Positions 46,708 through 56,523 are shown, counted from the first letter of the stretch. The stretch: DNA of 64,000 bases from Aulostomus chinensis (GCA_037954235.1 JBBMOA010000021.1:22662125-22726124), one strand, 5' to 3'. The notes: generated by a model from the letters alone, not told the origin. Made by a program: numbers and translations.

Positions 46708-48177
46708 TTACTTCTGTTGCCTGCCTTCTTCACCACTGGTGACACTGGTTATTTCTTTGACTGAAAACCACTTAAGGCTACAAGCTGGTTTCCCAACAGG
46801 TGTATACTTCCCTTTGTACCTGGATAGTTTGAGATTTCTCTTTACAATGACTCCATTTAGAACAGCATATTTCTTTGTGAGTCCATTGTTCTTGCACCTA
46901 ATTCGAACCAAAACTTCATCGTTTACATTATAGATGTATGGAGGATTTGCAGTAGATGCTTTCTGACTCATTTTTTCATTGTAATGCTTGGTTGCATTTT
47001 TTGCTCTTCTTCTCACTCTTTTTCTCTTTTTTTCAAACAAATCCATTTGTTTTCTGAAAGGAAGCAGTGTGTCTGCATTAGCCATACAGTCATCTATGGT
47101 GGCAGGCGATGAATGTGGGCTTTGAGCCAGAAGTATGTGGTTGCTCTTACGGCCATAATATACATCGAATGGTGTCATCCAACCCAACTGTTTTTTCGGA
47201 TCTTCATTGAGGACTTGAGCATATTTAGGTAAGTGGCTTACCCAGTTCACACCTCTTCTTTCCACGTTAATGAGATCATACAGGATCTTCTTCCTCAGTG
47301 CTCTGTGCATTCTCTCAACCTTTCCCTGGCTTTGAGGGTGATAAGGTGAGCTTTGGATGACTTTTACGTTCATGCTGTCCATTAGCCTTTGCACTGCGCC
47401 TTTGAACTCACACCCCTGGTTGTGTTGTAAGATCTTGGGTGGTCCATGCTCCATATAAATATCTTCCAAATGCCGAGCTATTTCATGACTGCTTTTCCCC
47501 TTTAATGGTTTCAACCACACATATTGACTGAACACATCCTGTACTGTGAGGATATATTTGTAGGTCACTCTCCCATGTGTAACTTTCCATCCTGTCATGT
47601 CAAGTAGGTCGATTTGGTGTCCTTCCTGAAACTGTTTAGCTGTAATTAGCTTCAAAGGTGGTCTGTTTGGAAATTTTGCCCTCAACAACTGGCACTGTCT
47701 GGATGAATGAAATGCTTGTTGAACAGCTTTCTCACTTAACCCGGAGTACTTCTCTCTCAGTCTGATGTTAACTTTTCGGGCATTAGAACCTTTAGTGGCA
47801 TCAAATCCTTTCTTGGCAAGATCCTGGATATCAGACTTCTTGACCACAATCTTCCCGTTACATAAAATGGATTTTCCGTCATCACTTAAGGAATACTGGT
47901 GCCTGTTTCTCCATACTCTGACAAGAGCTGCCCGTTGAGTTTTTGTCCTGTCTGCAACAGGGACATCAAATTCTCCCTTGAGTACCTTCAGTACAACACT
48001 GTAGGTCTCATCATCCATAGGCCGTAAGCCTTGTCCAACCCATATCACACAGAGTGTGTACAATAAAAGTAATGTAATGCGCAGAATCATCTTCAATCTG
48101 TGAGAACACAAATAATATCTCTTGGAGTATCTGGCTCGGACTTGGTGGAACAGGCCTCGAAGCAAAATGTCTGTCAA
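46708..48177 (-). CDS. Ginger integrase-like transposase, catalytic Asp lost
   Basis: 489 uninterrupted codons. A hydrophobic stretch near the start (residues 30-50) suggests that the true start lies downstream, at the Met of LRPMDDETY or another, or that an exon precedes it. The rve-type integrase core starts near residue 195 with QIDLLDMTGWK (first Asp), then YILTVQDVFSQYVWLKPLKG. The second Asp position reads LQHNQGCEF instead of the usual D before x-G-x-E-F. The third acidic residue is kept in SQGKVERMHRALR. A C-terminal part with DEVLVRIRCK and a basic tail follows. Such integrases cut and join transposon ends. With Asn at the second metal-binding position this copy should be inactive. 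Related host genes derived from Ginger-like integrases exist in vertebrates. Confidence 0.83.
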   Translation of the reverse strand: MTDILLRGLFHQVRARYSKRYYLCSHRLKMILRITLLLLYTLCVIWVGQGLRPMDDETYSVVLKVLKGEFDVPVADRTKTQRAALVRVWRNRHQYSLSDDGKSILCNGKIVVKKSDIQDLAKKGFDATKGSNARKVNIRLREKYSGLSEKAVQQAFHSSRQCQLLRAKFPNRPPLKLITAKQFQEGHQIDLLDMTGWKVTHGRVTYKYILTVQDVFSQYVWLKPLKGKSSHEIARHLEDIYMEHGPPKILQHNQGCEFKGAVQRLMDSMNVKVIQSSPYHPQSQGKVERMHRALRKKILYDLINVERRGVNWVSHLPKYAQVLNEDPKKQLGWMTPFDVYYGRKSNHILLAQSPHSSPATIDDCMANADTLLPFRKQMDLFEKKRKRVRRRAKNATKHYNEKMSQKASTANPPYIYNVNDEVLVRIRCKNNGLTKKYAVLNGVIVKRNLKLSRYKGKYTPVGKPACSLKWFSVKEITSVTSGEEGRQQK

Positions 48178-49002
48178 CTTAAAAAGTAACTTCTGCTGTG
48201 GCCCCCTGCTGCCAGCTCTTTACTACGGTATATTTTAATGTTTTCATTTAGTAAGAAATGTAACTTACCCTTTTTCCTTGTCACCCTGTCTGGGTTCATT
48301 TTGTGATGTGACTTAAGAAAGGTGTAACTGCAAAATAATGTTCTCCATACACCTTATATGTACATCAAAATGAGTCGGAAGGAGCAGCAGTCAGGGATGG
48401 GCATGCTTTAATGATGATCGATCTTTTATATATGTAGGCCTATTTTATGTAGGATATTTATTGTTGTTTTATCGTCAAATTGTTACGGAGAAATAAACCC
48501 CGGTTTTATTCTCCATATCAACCAACTAACTCCATATTATCTCGCTTAATATGCCAATTGCATAATTTAGCGAATTTGCAAGTCCAGTCACTTGTCTGCT
48601 ATAAACCTCCTCTTGTTCATTTGTTTTCAACTTTTCAATCAAAAAGGATTGGTGGATTATTTTATTACGTCTTATGATGTGTGTATTTGTGTACAGTCAC
48701 ATCTGTCGGGGCGTGGTGCCACCGATACGAGAGGAGAGACACCGGGTCCGAGCCTCTGTTCAGCAGGTTTGGTTTTTAGCCCGGAGCCTCCACTCTTCAT
48801 GTAACAACTTACAAGTCAATTGTCATTACAATTAGTCCCAAGCAGTTTAATGATGGTAAAAATGAAACACAAGCTAAGGTAAATAATCTGCATTTTCTCT
48901 TTTCTGCGCTTCTCTGACCAGATGGCGTCCATAGCAGTGTCTTGGCAACAGTCTGTTACAGAAATAACAATAAAACATATACGCATCACATAATGAAAGT
49001 GC
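48178..49002. other. Ginger internal 5' region, no gene seen
   Basis: AT-rich stretch upstream of the integrase frame. It probably holds the promoter, but no specific box can be supported. Confidence 0.5.
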
Positions 49003-49485
49003 TTGTGATTTTTTTTTTGGTTAAAGAGAGGGGGACAGCAGAGCTACTCTGGCAGCTCAGGTGAGCCAGGTGGAGAGTGTAGGCGCGTCCTTTATTTTCT
49101 TCCTTTTTTTTTATAAAGGGCACCATCCTTACAGGTGAAGCCGAAGCACACAGACGTTCCACTTTTCTGGGTTCTTATTGGATTCAGAATGAACAATCCC
49201 ATCTTTAATGATAGGTAGGCAATACAGCCTGGTCTACATTCAATAAACCACAGTGGATTAATGTTAGGTCGGAGGGTTTCCCCCCTACCTGTTTATTGAC
49301 AGGGCTGATACTGACAGAGGATGTAGGTTATATGTGATTGACAGAGGGAGATAGCTTGATTTAAAAAATCCTGTGAAATTATGAAGAAATCTGGATTTAT
49401 TACCCATTTGTAAACACAGCACTTATCATACTAAATAGGCAAGAATCCAAAAGTTTATTAATTCCATTTACCGCACACAGCGCTG

Positions 49486-49531
<46 letters not shown>

Positions 49532-49920
49532 GCTTGCGGGTTGGGGGGGTGGGGATCTCCGTGATCGCAGAGTCGAGAGTCAGCATCTGGACCCACGGTC
49601 TGTTGGCTATTAGTAGGTAAGAACAACAACAATCAAACAGCAGCAACAACCATTATTCATTGCGTTATTACATTTGTGGGAAGTTATTACAACATTGAAA
49701 GTTGAAGATTTTCGCTTCCCCACAAATGTAATTAATCTCTACAAACGTAACAGTTATTACATTTGTTGGAAATCGCGTGTTATGTTTGTAGTAGGCAGCG
49801 GCTATTACGTTTGTGGAAAATGTATTACGTTTGCAGGATTATTACATTAAAAGCTGCATATTTTTATAACGTTTGTGGTTTATTACGTTTGTGGGCATTA
49901 TTACATTGGCGGGTGTTACA
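49003..49920. repeat. Ginger right terminal inverted repeat (about 0.9 kb)
   Basis: Complement of 43,711-44,609 with few differences, including a (GA)n tract at 49,486-49,529 that is longer than its partner. It is followed by GAGCT at 49,921-49,925. Confidence 0.9.
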
Positions 49921-49925
49921 GAGCT

Positions 49926-50900
49926 TTCCACTGTTTTTTTTGTATATGAAGAGTAAGATATTATTTTGCCCCGCATGACTGCTGTTGCTGCCTACCACAG
50001 CACACAAGCTGAGACATCAGGCTGGTCATTTATTTCATAGAATATTGTCCATTCCTCCTTAAAGAATTTAATAAAATTGGGGTCCTTGAGCAATGATGTA
50101 TTAAATCTCCATTGTTTAGAAAGTGATATTCTAGTTTTTTGGGTTTTTTTGAGTGTCAGAGTGACTGGTGCGTGGTCGCTAATGGCAATAGGGTGAATCT
50201 TGGTGTCAAAGACATCCTTCACAATTGACTTACTAATTAAAAAGTGGTCTAAAGGGGAGTAGGAGTGGTGGACTGGCGAGTAGTAGGTGTATTCCTTAAG
50301 CGTGGGGTGGCGTGAGCGCCAAGCATCGCAAAGACCAAAATCACTCATATACTGCTTTATTATGTCGGATGATTGGCAATTGCGTTGACTAGCTGCTCTA
50401 CTGATTCTGTCCACTTGTGGGTTGAATACCAGGTTGAAGTCCCCTCCTACTTTAAGTGCTGTGTCTGAGTGGGCTGAAAGTGCAGTGAAGAAGCTGTGGA
50501 AGAAGGAGGGGTCATCAACATTTGGACCATATATACTGGCAATACATACCTCTGTGTTGTGTGTGGATATGACTATTACAAACCTACCTCCCGGGTCTAC
50601 AGTGGTGTTCTTCCAATTCAACCTGACGTTTTTATGAATCAGAATGGCTACGCCACTTTGTTTGGTGTTATAACTAGCTGTGTATGTGTGCGGGAACTGT
50701 GGGCTTAACATATGATTACCTGTTTTAGGAAGATGGGTTTCCTGTAATAGGACAATGTCTGCTTGTAAATTGTGTAGGTGTGTGAAGATTTTTAGCCGTT
50801 TTTCATGTGAGCCAATTCCGCGCACATTCCAAGTGACAAACCGTGGTTTGTTTGTATCTAAACTAATCAACTGAGTGTAAATTGTAATCAGCAGGTGAGT
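49926..50900 (-). pseudogene. L1 ORF2 endonuclease domain
   Basis: The frame, read from about 50,900 down, holds a complete L1-type apurinic endonuclease: RFVTWNVRGIG (Asn), LLQETHLP (catalytic Glu), ASIYGPN, KVGGDFNLVFN, YTYYSPVHHSYSPLDHFL and ISDHAPVTLTL (catalytic His). After SACVLW it meets a TAG (49,989-49,991 region), then continues in frame to the Ginger insertion with RGKIISYSSYTKK. The upstream start is unclear because a pogo element lies close by. Confidence 0.83.
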
Positions 50901-50986
50901 GAGCAAAAGAACGTGTACCTGTGTCTCTGTGCGCGCGTGTGTGGTGGTGCCAAAGAGGATGAGAGTGCATGTGTGTGGCAAATGTA

Positions 50987-51659
50987 CCGTAAATTCTGGA
51001 CTATAAGCCGCGACTTTTTTTGGACGCTTCATGCCCCGCGGCTTATACTCCGGTGCGTCTTATACGAGGATTTTACCTTCACCCTGGGGTGTGGCGGGCA
51101 GTAATTCCCTATTGTTCCTGATGGTAGCTCCAAGTACTGTACTTAGGGAAATTCCTAGCCAAATGTTATGGTAATTTCTTTAAGTACTGTACTTGGAGCG
51201 TCCAGTCCATGCCGCGGTGCAGTGTAAAAAGAGCATCACACGATATTTTCAGTCATTTGTACTCACCCTCAAAATGGAGAGCAGAAGAAGGAATGCTTAT
51301 GATGCAGCTTTCAAGTTAAAGGCAATCAATCTGGCGGTGGCAGATGGAAATAGAGCTGCAGCACGTAAGTTTGGCAAAAACGAATCGATGGTGAGACGCT
51401 GGAGGCGGCAACATGACGAACTGACCCAATGCAAAAAGACGACAAAAGCTTTCAGAGGTCATAATAGCAGATGGCCCGGACTTGAAAACGCTCTGGAAGA
51501 CTGGGTCAAAACGCGAGAACGGGCGGCCGAGGTGTTTCCCCCGTGCACCGCGGCTTATTTACCGGTGCGGCTTATACGTGTACAAAGTTGATTTTTTTTC
51601 CCCTAAAATAAGCATCTGCGGCTTATATAATTGTGCGCTCTATCGTCCAGAATTTACGG
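50987..51659 (+). mobile_element. pogo-type element, deletion derivative
   Basis: The ends CCGTAAATTCTGGACTATAA and (complement of the right end) CCGTAAATTCTGGACGATAG are inverted. The TA duplication lies at 50,985-50,986 and 51,660-51,661. Short GCGGCTTATA motifs recur near both ends. The element keeps only the DNA-binding part of a pogo transposase. TA duplication and a CENP-B/Psq-like helix-turn-helix fit the pogo branch of Tc1/mariner. Confidence 0.88.
51274..51591 (+). CDS. pogo-type DNA-binding domain, catalytic domain missing
   Basis: 105 codons from the ATG at 51,274 encode MESRRRNAYDAAFKLKAINL, then AAARKFGKNESMVRRWRRQ and a second helix-turn-helix start with FRGHNSRWPGLENALEDWV. 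The first unit is the Psq/Brinker-like fold known from the N-terminus of pogo-type transposases. The second, CENP-B-like unit breaks off and the frame then runs into the terminal repeat. The DDE domain is absent. If expressed it could bind the terminal repeats without cutting them. That is inference. Confidence 0.72.
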   Translation: MESRRRNAYDAAFKLKAINLAVADGNRAAARKFGKNESMVRRWRRQHDELTQCKKTTKAFRGHNSRWPGLENALEDWVKTRERAAEVFPPCTAAYLPVRLIRVQS

Positions 51660-51774
51660 TAACAATATTACATACCTGCACTACAAACCATATAAATGTC
51701 ACATTTAAAAATAACATGTAACACAAAACAACGACAGGAAAGACAAAGGGGTGACATAAATACACACCCAGCTC

Positions 51775-52379
51775 ATGTTTCGTGATCATTTCAAAGTGAG
51801 CCAGTTTTGTTTTATCTCTGACGACGTGGCTATGATGCAATGGTCACACGCCGACGATGTGGGGGCTTGGGTGAAAGACGTGAATGTGTTCATGGGCACC
51901 ATGACCACCGCGCATGCACGCCTCGAGCTCTACAACCTGCTTGAGAAGCTGCAGGAGCGCTTGCTTTACTGTGACACAGACTTTGTGATCTTCATATCTC
52001 AACCAGGGGAGTGGGTCCCCCCAACAGGTGATTTAACAGATGAGTTAGAGGATGGGGATTTTATCACAGAGTTTGTGTCTGGAGGGCCCAAGTGTTACGC
52101 GTACCAAACACACCACGGCAAGACAGCTGTTAAATGCAAGGGTGTGACATTAAACTCTGTCAACTCCAAAACCGTCACCTCCCAATCCCTGAAGGGCTTG
52201 GTTCAATCATTCGCAGCCAATAAAAACACAGATGCCCACTTGACAGCTGTGTCGGATATGATCAAGCGCAATTAAAAGCAATTCCACCTTAAAAATGACA
52301 CAGTAGTTAAAAGAGTTCAGGTAGTTTATAACAAGCGCAGAGTGTTTCCCGATTACACCATTCTGCCTTGCAGTTTTTA
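51775..52379 (+). pseudogene. Maverick DNA polymerase B (protein-primed type), C-terminal fragment
   Basis: Family B polymerases of this type copy the element from a protein primer. The fragment starts after the palm entry and keeps the catalytic motif as YCDTDFVIF (usually DTDS), followed by GDLTDELEDGDFITEFVSGG and the thumb region with VKCKGVTLN. A TAA at 52,273-52,275 interrupts the frame, which otherwise reads on to 52,379 with FPDYTILP near the end. The exonuclease domain and most of the palm are missing on the left. Inactive. Confidence 0.83.
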
Positions 52380-52382
52380 AAA

Positions 52383-53049
52383 ATGGATTCTGGTTTTGAC
52401 CCCCGGTTAAAACACCCTTTTAGCATGGTGGTGAGCAGCCCATGCAACTGTGGAAAAACTTTTTTTGTTAAAGATATTATCGAAAATGTGCAGCGGACTA
52501 TTTCACACCCTATAGACAATATCGTTTACATTTATTCATGTTGGCAGCCGCTGTACGACCAACTCTTAAAACTCAGAGAGATAAACTTTTTGAAGGGTTT
52601 ACTGGACTCTCTGTGTGACGATTCTCTACTACCGCCTGAAAAAAATAATATACAAATTATTGATGACTTGATGAATGACACCATTGCTAATATAGAAGTT
52701 CAAAATGTTTTTACAAAATATGTACATCATTGAAATCTTATTTGCATATATCTGGTGCAAGATCTGTTTATCCAAGGCAAAGCCAGCAGGACCATAAGCC
52801 TAAAAACCAACTATCTGGTCCTTTTCAAAAAAACCCAGGGACCGTTATCAAACCTCATTATTAGGGAGACAGATGTTTCCAGGAAACAGCAAATATTTTT
52901 TAGAGTCGTTCAATGACGCAACCTCCACTGCTTACGGGTACCTATTCATAGATTATAAAGCAAAGACCCGTGATGATTTAAGACTCAGAAGCAATCTTTT
53001 GGCTGAGAAGACGGTCGTCTACGTGCCGAAAAGAAGATTAGAAAAATAA
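52383..53049 (+). pseudogene. Maverick packaging ATPase (FtsK/HerA-like), two lesions
   Basis: Starts at ATG 52,383, four bases after the polymerase stop. The Walker A region reads SSPCNCGKTFFV, so the first Gly/Ala of the loop is Ser but GKT is kept. Walker B is IQIIDDLM. A TGA at about 52,731 stands after YVHH, consistent with a CGA-to-TGA change. A one-base frameshift in the A7 run near 52,830 moves the C-terminal part to another frame (FLESFNDAT, GYLFIDYKAKT). The stop is near 53,049. It would pump DNA into capsids; here it is dead. Confidence 0.8.
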
Positions 53050-53069
53050 AAGTCCAACTCGTTAAAAGA

Positions 53070-53158
53070 GAAAATCTGTAAACCAGTCTGGGGGCTTTTT
53101 ACTGCCGCTGTTCGGTGCTGCAATCCCTTTCATTGTTGACCTCGTCCGGAGAAAGTAG
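53070..53158 (+). pseudogene. Small hydrophobic Maverick frame (remnant)
   Basis: A short frame ending at TAG 53,156-53,158 reads GGFLLPLFGAAIPFIVDLV followed by RRK. No start codon was found. Small hydrophobic proteins at this place are usual in Mavericks. Weak call. Confidence 0.4.
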
Positions 53159-53166
53159 AGGGAGCC

Positions 53167-53888
53167 ATGGACTATGCGGATAAAATGTATCTGGTTCCCC
53201 AACGTCAGCTGGATTCGTTGAAGCAGCAGAACACCAGCTCAATTTAGAGTTGATGCACAAAACGAGCTGGACAAAGCCATGGCCAAGGTTCTGGATCAGC
53301 CAGGTGTGAATTTGCATGAAAAAGCCAAAAAATATGCATCTATCTCACAGAGATATCTGACACTTGTGAGACAAGGTGAGCAGGAAAAGAATGTGTTGAC
53401 TCTGTCGCTCCCTATTTCCCAAAACCCTGTTCAGGCCGTTGCTCATGCTGAGGAGGGCGCTGTTGCCACATCTGCTGCACACACACCAGACGCTAGAGAC
53501 GCGTAGTCTCAGATTTGATTCAACACATGCCTAAGAAGAGTCGGAGAAACGCGGAGCACATTTTGGCATTACTGACGAGGGCTCCAGACACTGTGTTGTG
53601 GTCAGACCAAGAGGAAATTATTCTCAATAATAAAATAATTAAAGGCTCACACATGTATGATTTGATCAAGAATGTCACAGCGAGCCACAACCGATGGGGT
53701 GGTCGACTTTTCTAAAAACTTTGGCTGATTTAAATGTGCTGCTTTCTGCGATACCAAACACTCATGTCCGCAGAGCTATCGGTGACATAAAACACGCAGA
53801 CGATGTCAGCCTTACCTATTCAACACCTATTGTTAGAAGAGGCAGCAAGAGAACAATGTTGAGTGACGAGTTGTGGGAGACCTATTGA
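53167..53888 (+). pseudogene. Maverick PX-like protein, frameshifted
   Basis: Starts MDYADKMYLVPQRQLDSL at 53,167. A frameshift near 53,240 leads to the frame at 53,279-53,506 (KAKKYASISQRYLTLVRQGE, TLSLP). Then follow stops and a shift into 53,515-53,715 (MPKKSRRNAEHILALL, KIIKGSHMYDLIKNVT), and another shift into 53,694-53,888 (WSTFLKTLADLNV, IPNTHVRRAI). The order and motifs match a conserved Maverick gene of unknown role, widely seen next to the ATPase. At least three lesions. Confidence 0.7.
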
Positions 53889-54465
53889 TGTTTAGTGATT
53901 CTTTTCTTCTTTTTTTATTTTATTATTGTTGTTAATACATGCATTATACAGGCTTATTTTTAAAAAGCTATTTCATCAATGTGGAAGAGCTAATGGAATT
54001 GATGTCTGCATTACACCGGCTTATTTTATTTTTAAAAGCTTTTTGGTCGATGTAAATCCATGATTTTTTCACTTATCATACACGTTTTGCCTTGTATGTT
54101 TTTCCTTTAAATAAATGCTGGTACAAATGTTATGATGTTATCTTTGAGAATAAAATACGCTTGACAGCATACTGATTTCTCGTGTTTTCATTTTTTTTAT
54201 TTTCCACACTGCACACATGTAAAATCATGGCCATGGCACACGGCTACAGGTTTGATATTGTTTACAAACTTACACACCAAAGCATCATTATGCAGTAAAT
54301 TATCTGTTTACATTTTTAACACTCTATCAAAAGACATTCCGTTCTGCATTTGGTCAAGAAAACACACAGTGGACGCCACAGGAGAAACTGTGAAACTGTT
54401 TTTTTGAATAAGACACAGCCATAGAGTTTTTCCATAAAAAAGTGTTTATCTCGGGGGCAAAAATA
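53889..54465. terminator. AT-rich convergence zone with poly(A) signals
   Basis: No gene. AATAAA occurs at about 54,111 and 54,151 (plus strand), after the last plus-strand gene and before the stop of the minus-strand capsid gene. Likely 3' ends for the plus-strand module. Confidence 0.5.
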
Positions 54466-56060
54466 TCAGGTGTATTCCCAAAGCTGTCGAAAAAGCATCC
54501 GTTCTTGTCTTTTGTGATGATGATTCAGGTGTCGACCCGTGCTTTGAATGAGTTGAAAGTACTCTCTTACATATTGACCATTTGGGAAATGTGGTTGAAA
54601 CGGCTTGGCTGGATAGGGTGCACCATCAACATACAGGCTGATGAACTCGGTGTTGCAATGCTGAAAATCAAATGGGTTTCTGATATATGACCCTGTGTAG
54701 GCCTCGTTATCAACAAAGCATACAATTACAAATTTCGGGACCTGGCTGTTGTAAAGGTTTTCCTGATTGCACACCCTAGTGCCCTGGGGGATGGAGAATG
54801 TCTTTAAGGCAACTCTGTTGATTGCGTATTTTACGTTTGTGTGTTGGAGGGCTCTGCTGTGAGCTAGTCTGACAGCGGGAGGGATGGAGACTTTTTTCAC
54901 AAACATGCTGGATGACACAATATTGGCTTTATACATCACATTTTGTGGAGTCATCAGACAAAACTGGTCTGTAGAGCGTATAAACTTTACAATTCTACAA
55001 TTCTACAATTTCATTTAGCAGACGCTTTTGTCCAAAGCGACGTACAACACAAGCAAGAATTTCGACTTAATTAAGGAAAAGTCCATAGGAAGCGCAAAAG
55101 TGCTTCAGTTGTGATTTGGTCACAGGAACTGCCATCTAGTGGCAGAAGAAGTGTCCCCCCCCCTTTTTTTTTAAATTTTTGACAGACATACAACATCACA
55201 CAACATAGTTAGTGCTACATAATCACTAAGTGCTGGGTCTTGGACCCTCTGACTTATTCTACCCCACAGGACAAAGAGGAGAAGAGTCAGGTTCAGTGCC
55301 TAGGTGCTCTCTGAACAATTGAGTCTTCAATTGTCTCTTAAAAGTAGAAAGGGACTCAGCAGAATGCACAGAGTTGGGTAGTTCGTTCCACCATTTGGGA
55401 ACAACAGAAGAGAAGAGTCCGGCTAGGGATTTGGAGCAGCGCTGGGCTGGACGATAACGATATGTCAACTCCATTGAGCATACGTTTTTCTTGGAAAAAC
55501 AAATCAGCATGTATGTGTCGGTGCAATTAGCTCGACAATTCTGCTGTGTACGGTATACGCTCCTCTGTGGGCGAGTCCAGGATTAGCGCCAGTTATAGAC
55601 ATGTCGTTCATGTGATTATGGCCGTCTTTACGAAACAGCGCATTGCTTAATTGTGTGTTCAGGGTGTCTGTGTTATAATTGATTAAACATTCAATTATTC
55701 CCCTGTATGGGTATGTGTTGGAGCTCTGTGTGATCAACCTATCCCCTATTTTAACATCAACTTGAGAAAATAACGTGCATCCGGGGTAGTTAATAAACCC
55801 CACTCAGCCTGACCGTCCAGAGCTGTCCCATCCGGGTTTTGGATCCACACTTGTGTGTAGATATATAAGTCGTTCAATTTCAGGTAATCCTCGCCGCATG
55901 CCAAAATATAGAACTCCAATGGGCCATTCTCTGTGAGAGCTGAGACTGGTGCTACCTCCACATATGTAGATTTCTCAATAGACTACTGCGTGTATGGGAC
56001 TGTGAATAGGTCAAGTTCAGTTTTCACACACTCTCCTGACTGGGTGTGAATCATCGACAT
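54466..56060 (-). pseudogene. Maverick major capsid protein (hexon-like), interrupted
   Basis: Double jelly-roll capsid protein family (transposon-derived F54H12.2-like). Starts at ATG 56,060, overlapping the gene before by 10 bases. A TAG lies at 55,983-55,985 (codon 26). Open parts follow with LEFYILACGEDYLKLND, then after a G-run frameshift near 55,797 CTLFSQVDVKIGDRL and SSNTYPYRGIIECLINYN. One more frameshift lies near 55,500. A truncated LINE copy (54,985-55,460) splits the gene, and the rest (54,466-54,984) resumes with DQFCLMTPQNVMYKANIV and an uninterrupted C-terminus. The genes around it and the family's conserved blocks support the call. It cannot make capsids. Confidence 0.83.
54985..55460 (-). 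mobile_element. 5'-truncated LINE copy inside the capsid gene
   Basis: The minus-strand frame holds SLAGLFSSVVPKWWNELPNS and FKRQLKTQLFREHL, the end of a LINE ORF2. Then comes a 3'UTR with TTTAGCAGACGCTTTTGTCC (plus-strand reading), common in fish repeats, and a tail of ACAATTCT units at 54,991-55,010. The family was not named. It interrupts the capsid gene between two blocks that are contiguous in the family. Confidence 0.75.
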
Positions 56061-56473
56061 TTTGTTAAAATATGTCTCTTATTGCTGGTCTGCCACGAGC
56101 TGATGATGTTCTTCTCCTCTTGGGTGCTGCCTTCTTTCTGGAATGACTGTGTTTTGGCAGGTGTTTTATTTCTTTTCTTCTTTTTAAGGGCGGTGAAACT
56201 GGGGGGCCTTTTTCTCGGTCTCGTGCTGCGAAACCCATTTCCGTCCTGATGCCCTGGCATGGCACTTCTTGCCATGTTTGAAGCCACATCTCCCATAATG
56301 CTGGTGGCTGCTGTCTTTAAATGAGGTTTTGCTATATTTAAACCTCTTTGCAGCAATGGCAGGGCCATCCTGAATAAACTGCAAAACATCCCCCCCAGAC
56401 CGTTACCATATTGGGTGCTTGTCCCTATGAAACCCGGCATAGCCCCACCTGCCTGGTTCATGTCATATGTCAT
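56051..56473 (-). CDS. Maverick small basic capsid-associated protein, open frame
   Basis: 140 codons, no lesion. N-terminus with GFIGTSTQYGNGLGGMF, then a hydrophobic/amphipathic part (LFRMALPLLQRGLNIAKPHL) and a basic part with RPRKRPPSF and KKKKRNK. This layout is that of the minor, DNA- or vertex-associated protein placed just before the major capsid gene in Mavericks, likened to adenovirus pVI/pX. The stop overlaps the capsid gene start. It is the only undamaged gene of the module, possibly by chance because it is short. Confidence 0.72.
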   Translation of the reverse strand: MTYDMNQAGGAMPGFIGTSTQYGNGLGGMFCSLFRMALPLLQRGLNIAKPHLKTAATSIMGDVASNMARSAMPGHQDGNGFRSTRPRKRPPSFTALKKKKRNKTPAKTQSFQKEGSTQEEKNIISSWQTSNKRHILTKCR

Positions 56474-56523
56474 TTATCGCCCATCGTCGCTCACGTGAGG
56501 GGCAAACATGGCTGCAATCTTTT

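Larger units (their letters stand above)
43711..49920. mobile_element. Ginger-type DNA transposon (6.2 kb) with integrase and OTU protease
   Basis: The ends TGAAACACCCACCAAT and (complement of the right end) TGTAACACCCGCCAAT begin inverted repeats of about 0.9 kb. The 5-bp duplication GAGCT flanks the element. It carries an integrase-like transposase without reverse transcriptase, gag or LTRs, followed in frame by an OTU-type cysteine protease. Ginger elements are known as cut-and-paste transposons using an LTR-retrotransposon-like integrase, with TGTNR ends, and OTU domains have been reported in some. Removal restores the L1 ORF2 frame. Confidence 0.88.
37410..51770 (-). mobile_element. L1-type LINE (minus) split by an RTE LINE, a Ginger element and a pogo element
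   Basis: Four pieces make one ORF2 on the minus strand: the endonuclease (49,921-50,986), a middle coiled segment (43,346-43,705), the RT (38,813-40,018) and the C-terminal part to about 37,620, with a G-rich 3'UTR below. The reading frame runs across each insertion: KKTVES at the Ginger edge joins LETELNEK, and SSIETFLSTIDLPKL before the RTE joins ESPISIEELQEAL after it. Sequence at 51,660-51,770 is probably L1 upstream region. The 5' end and target duplication were not found. Confidence 0.83.
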
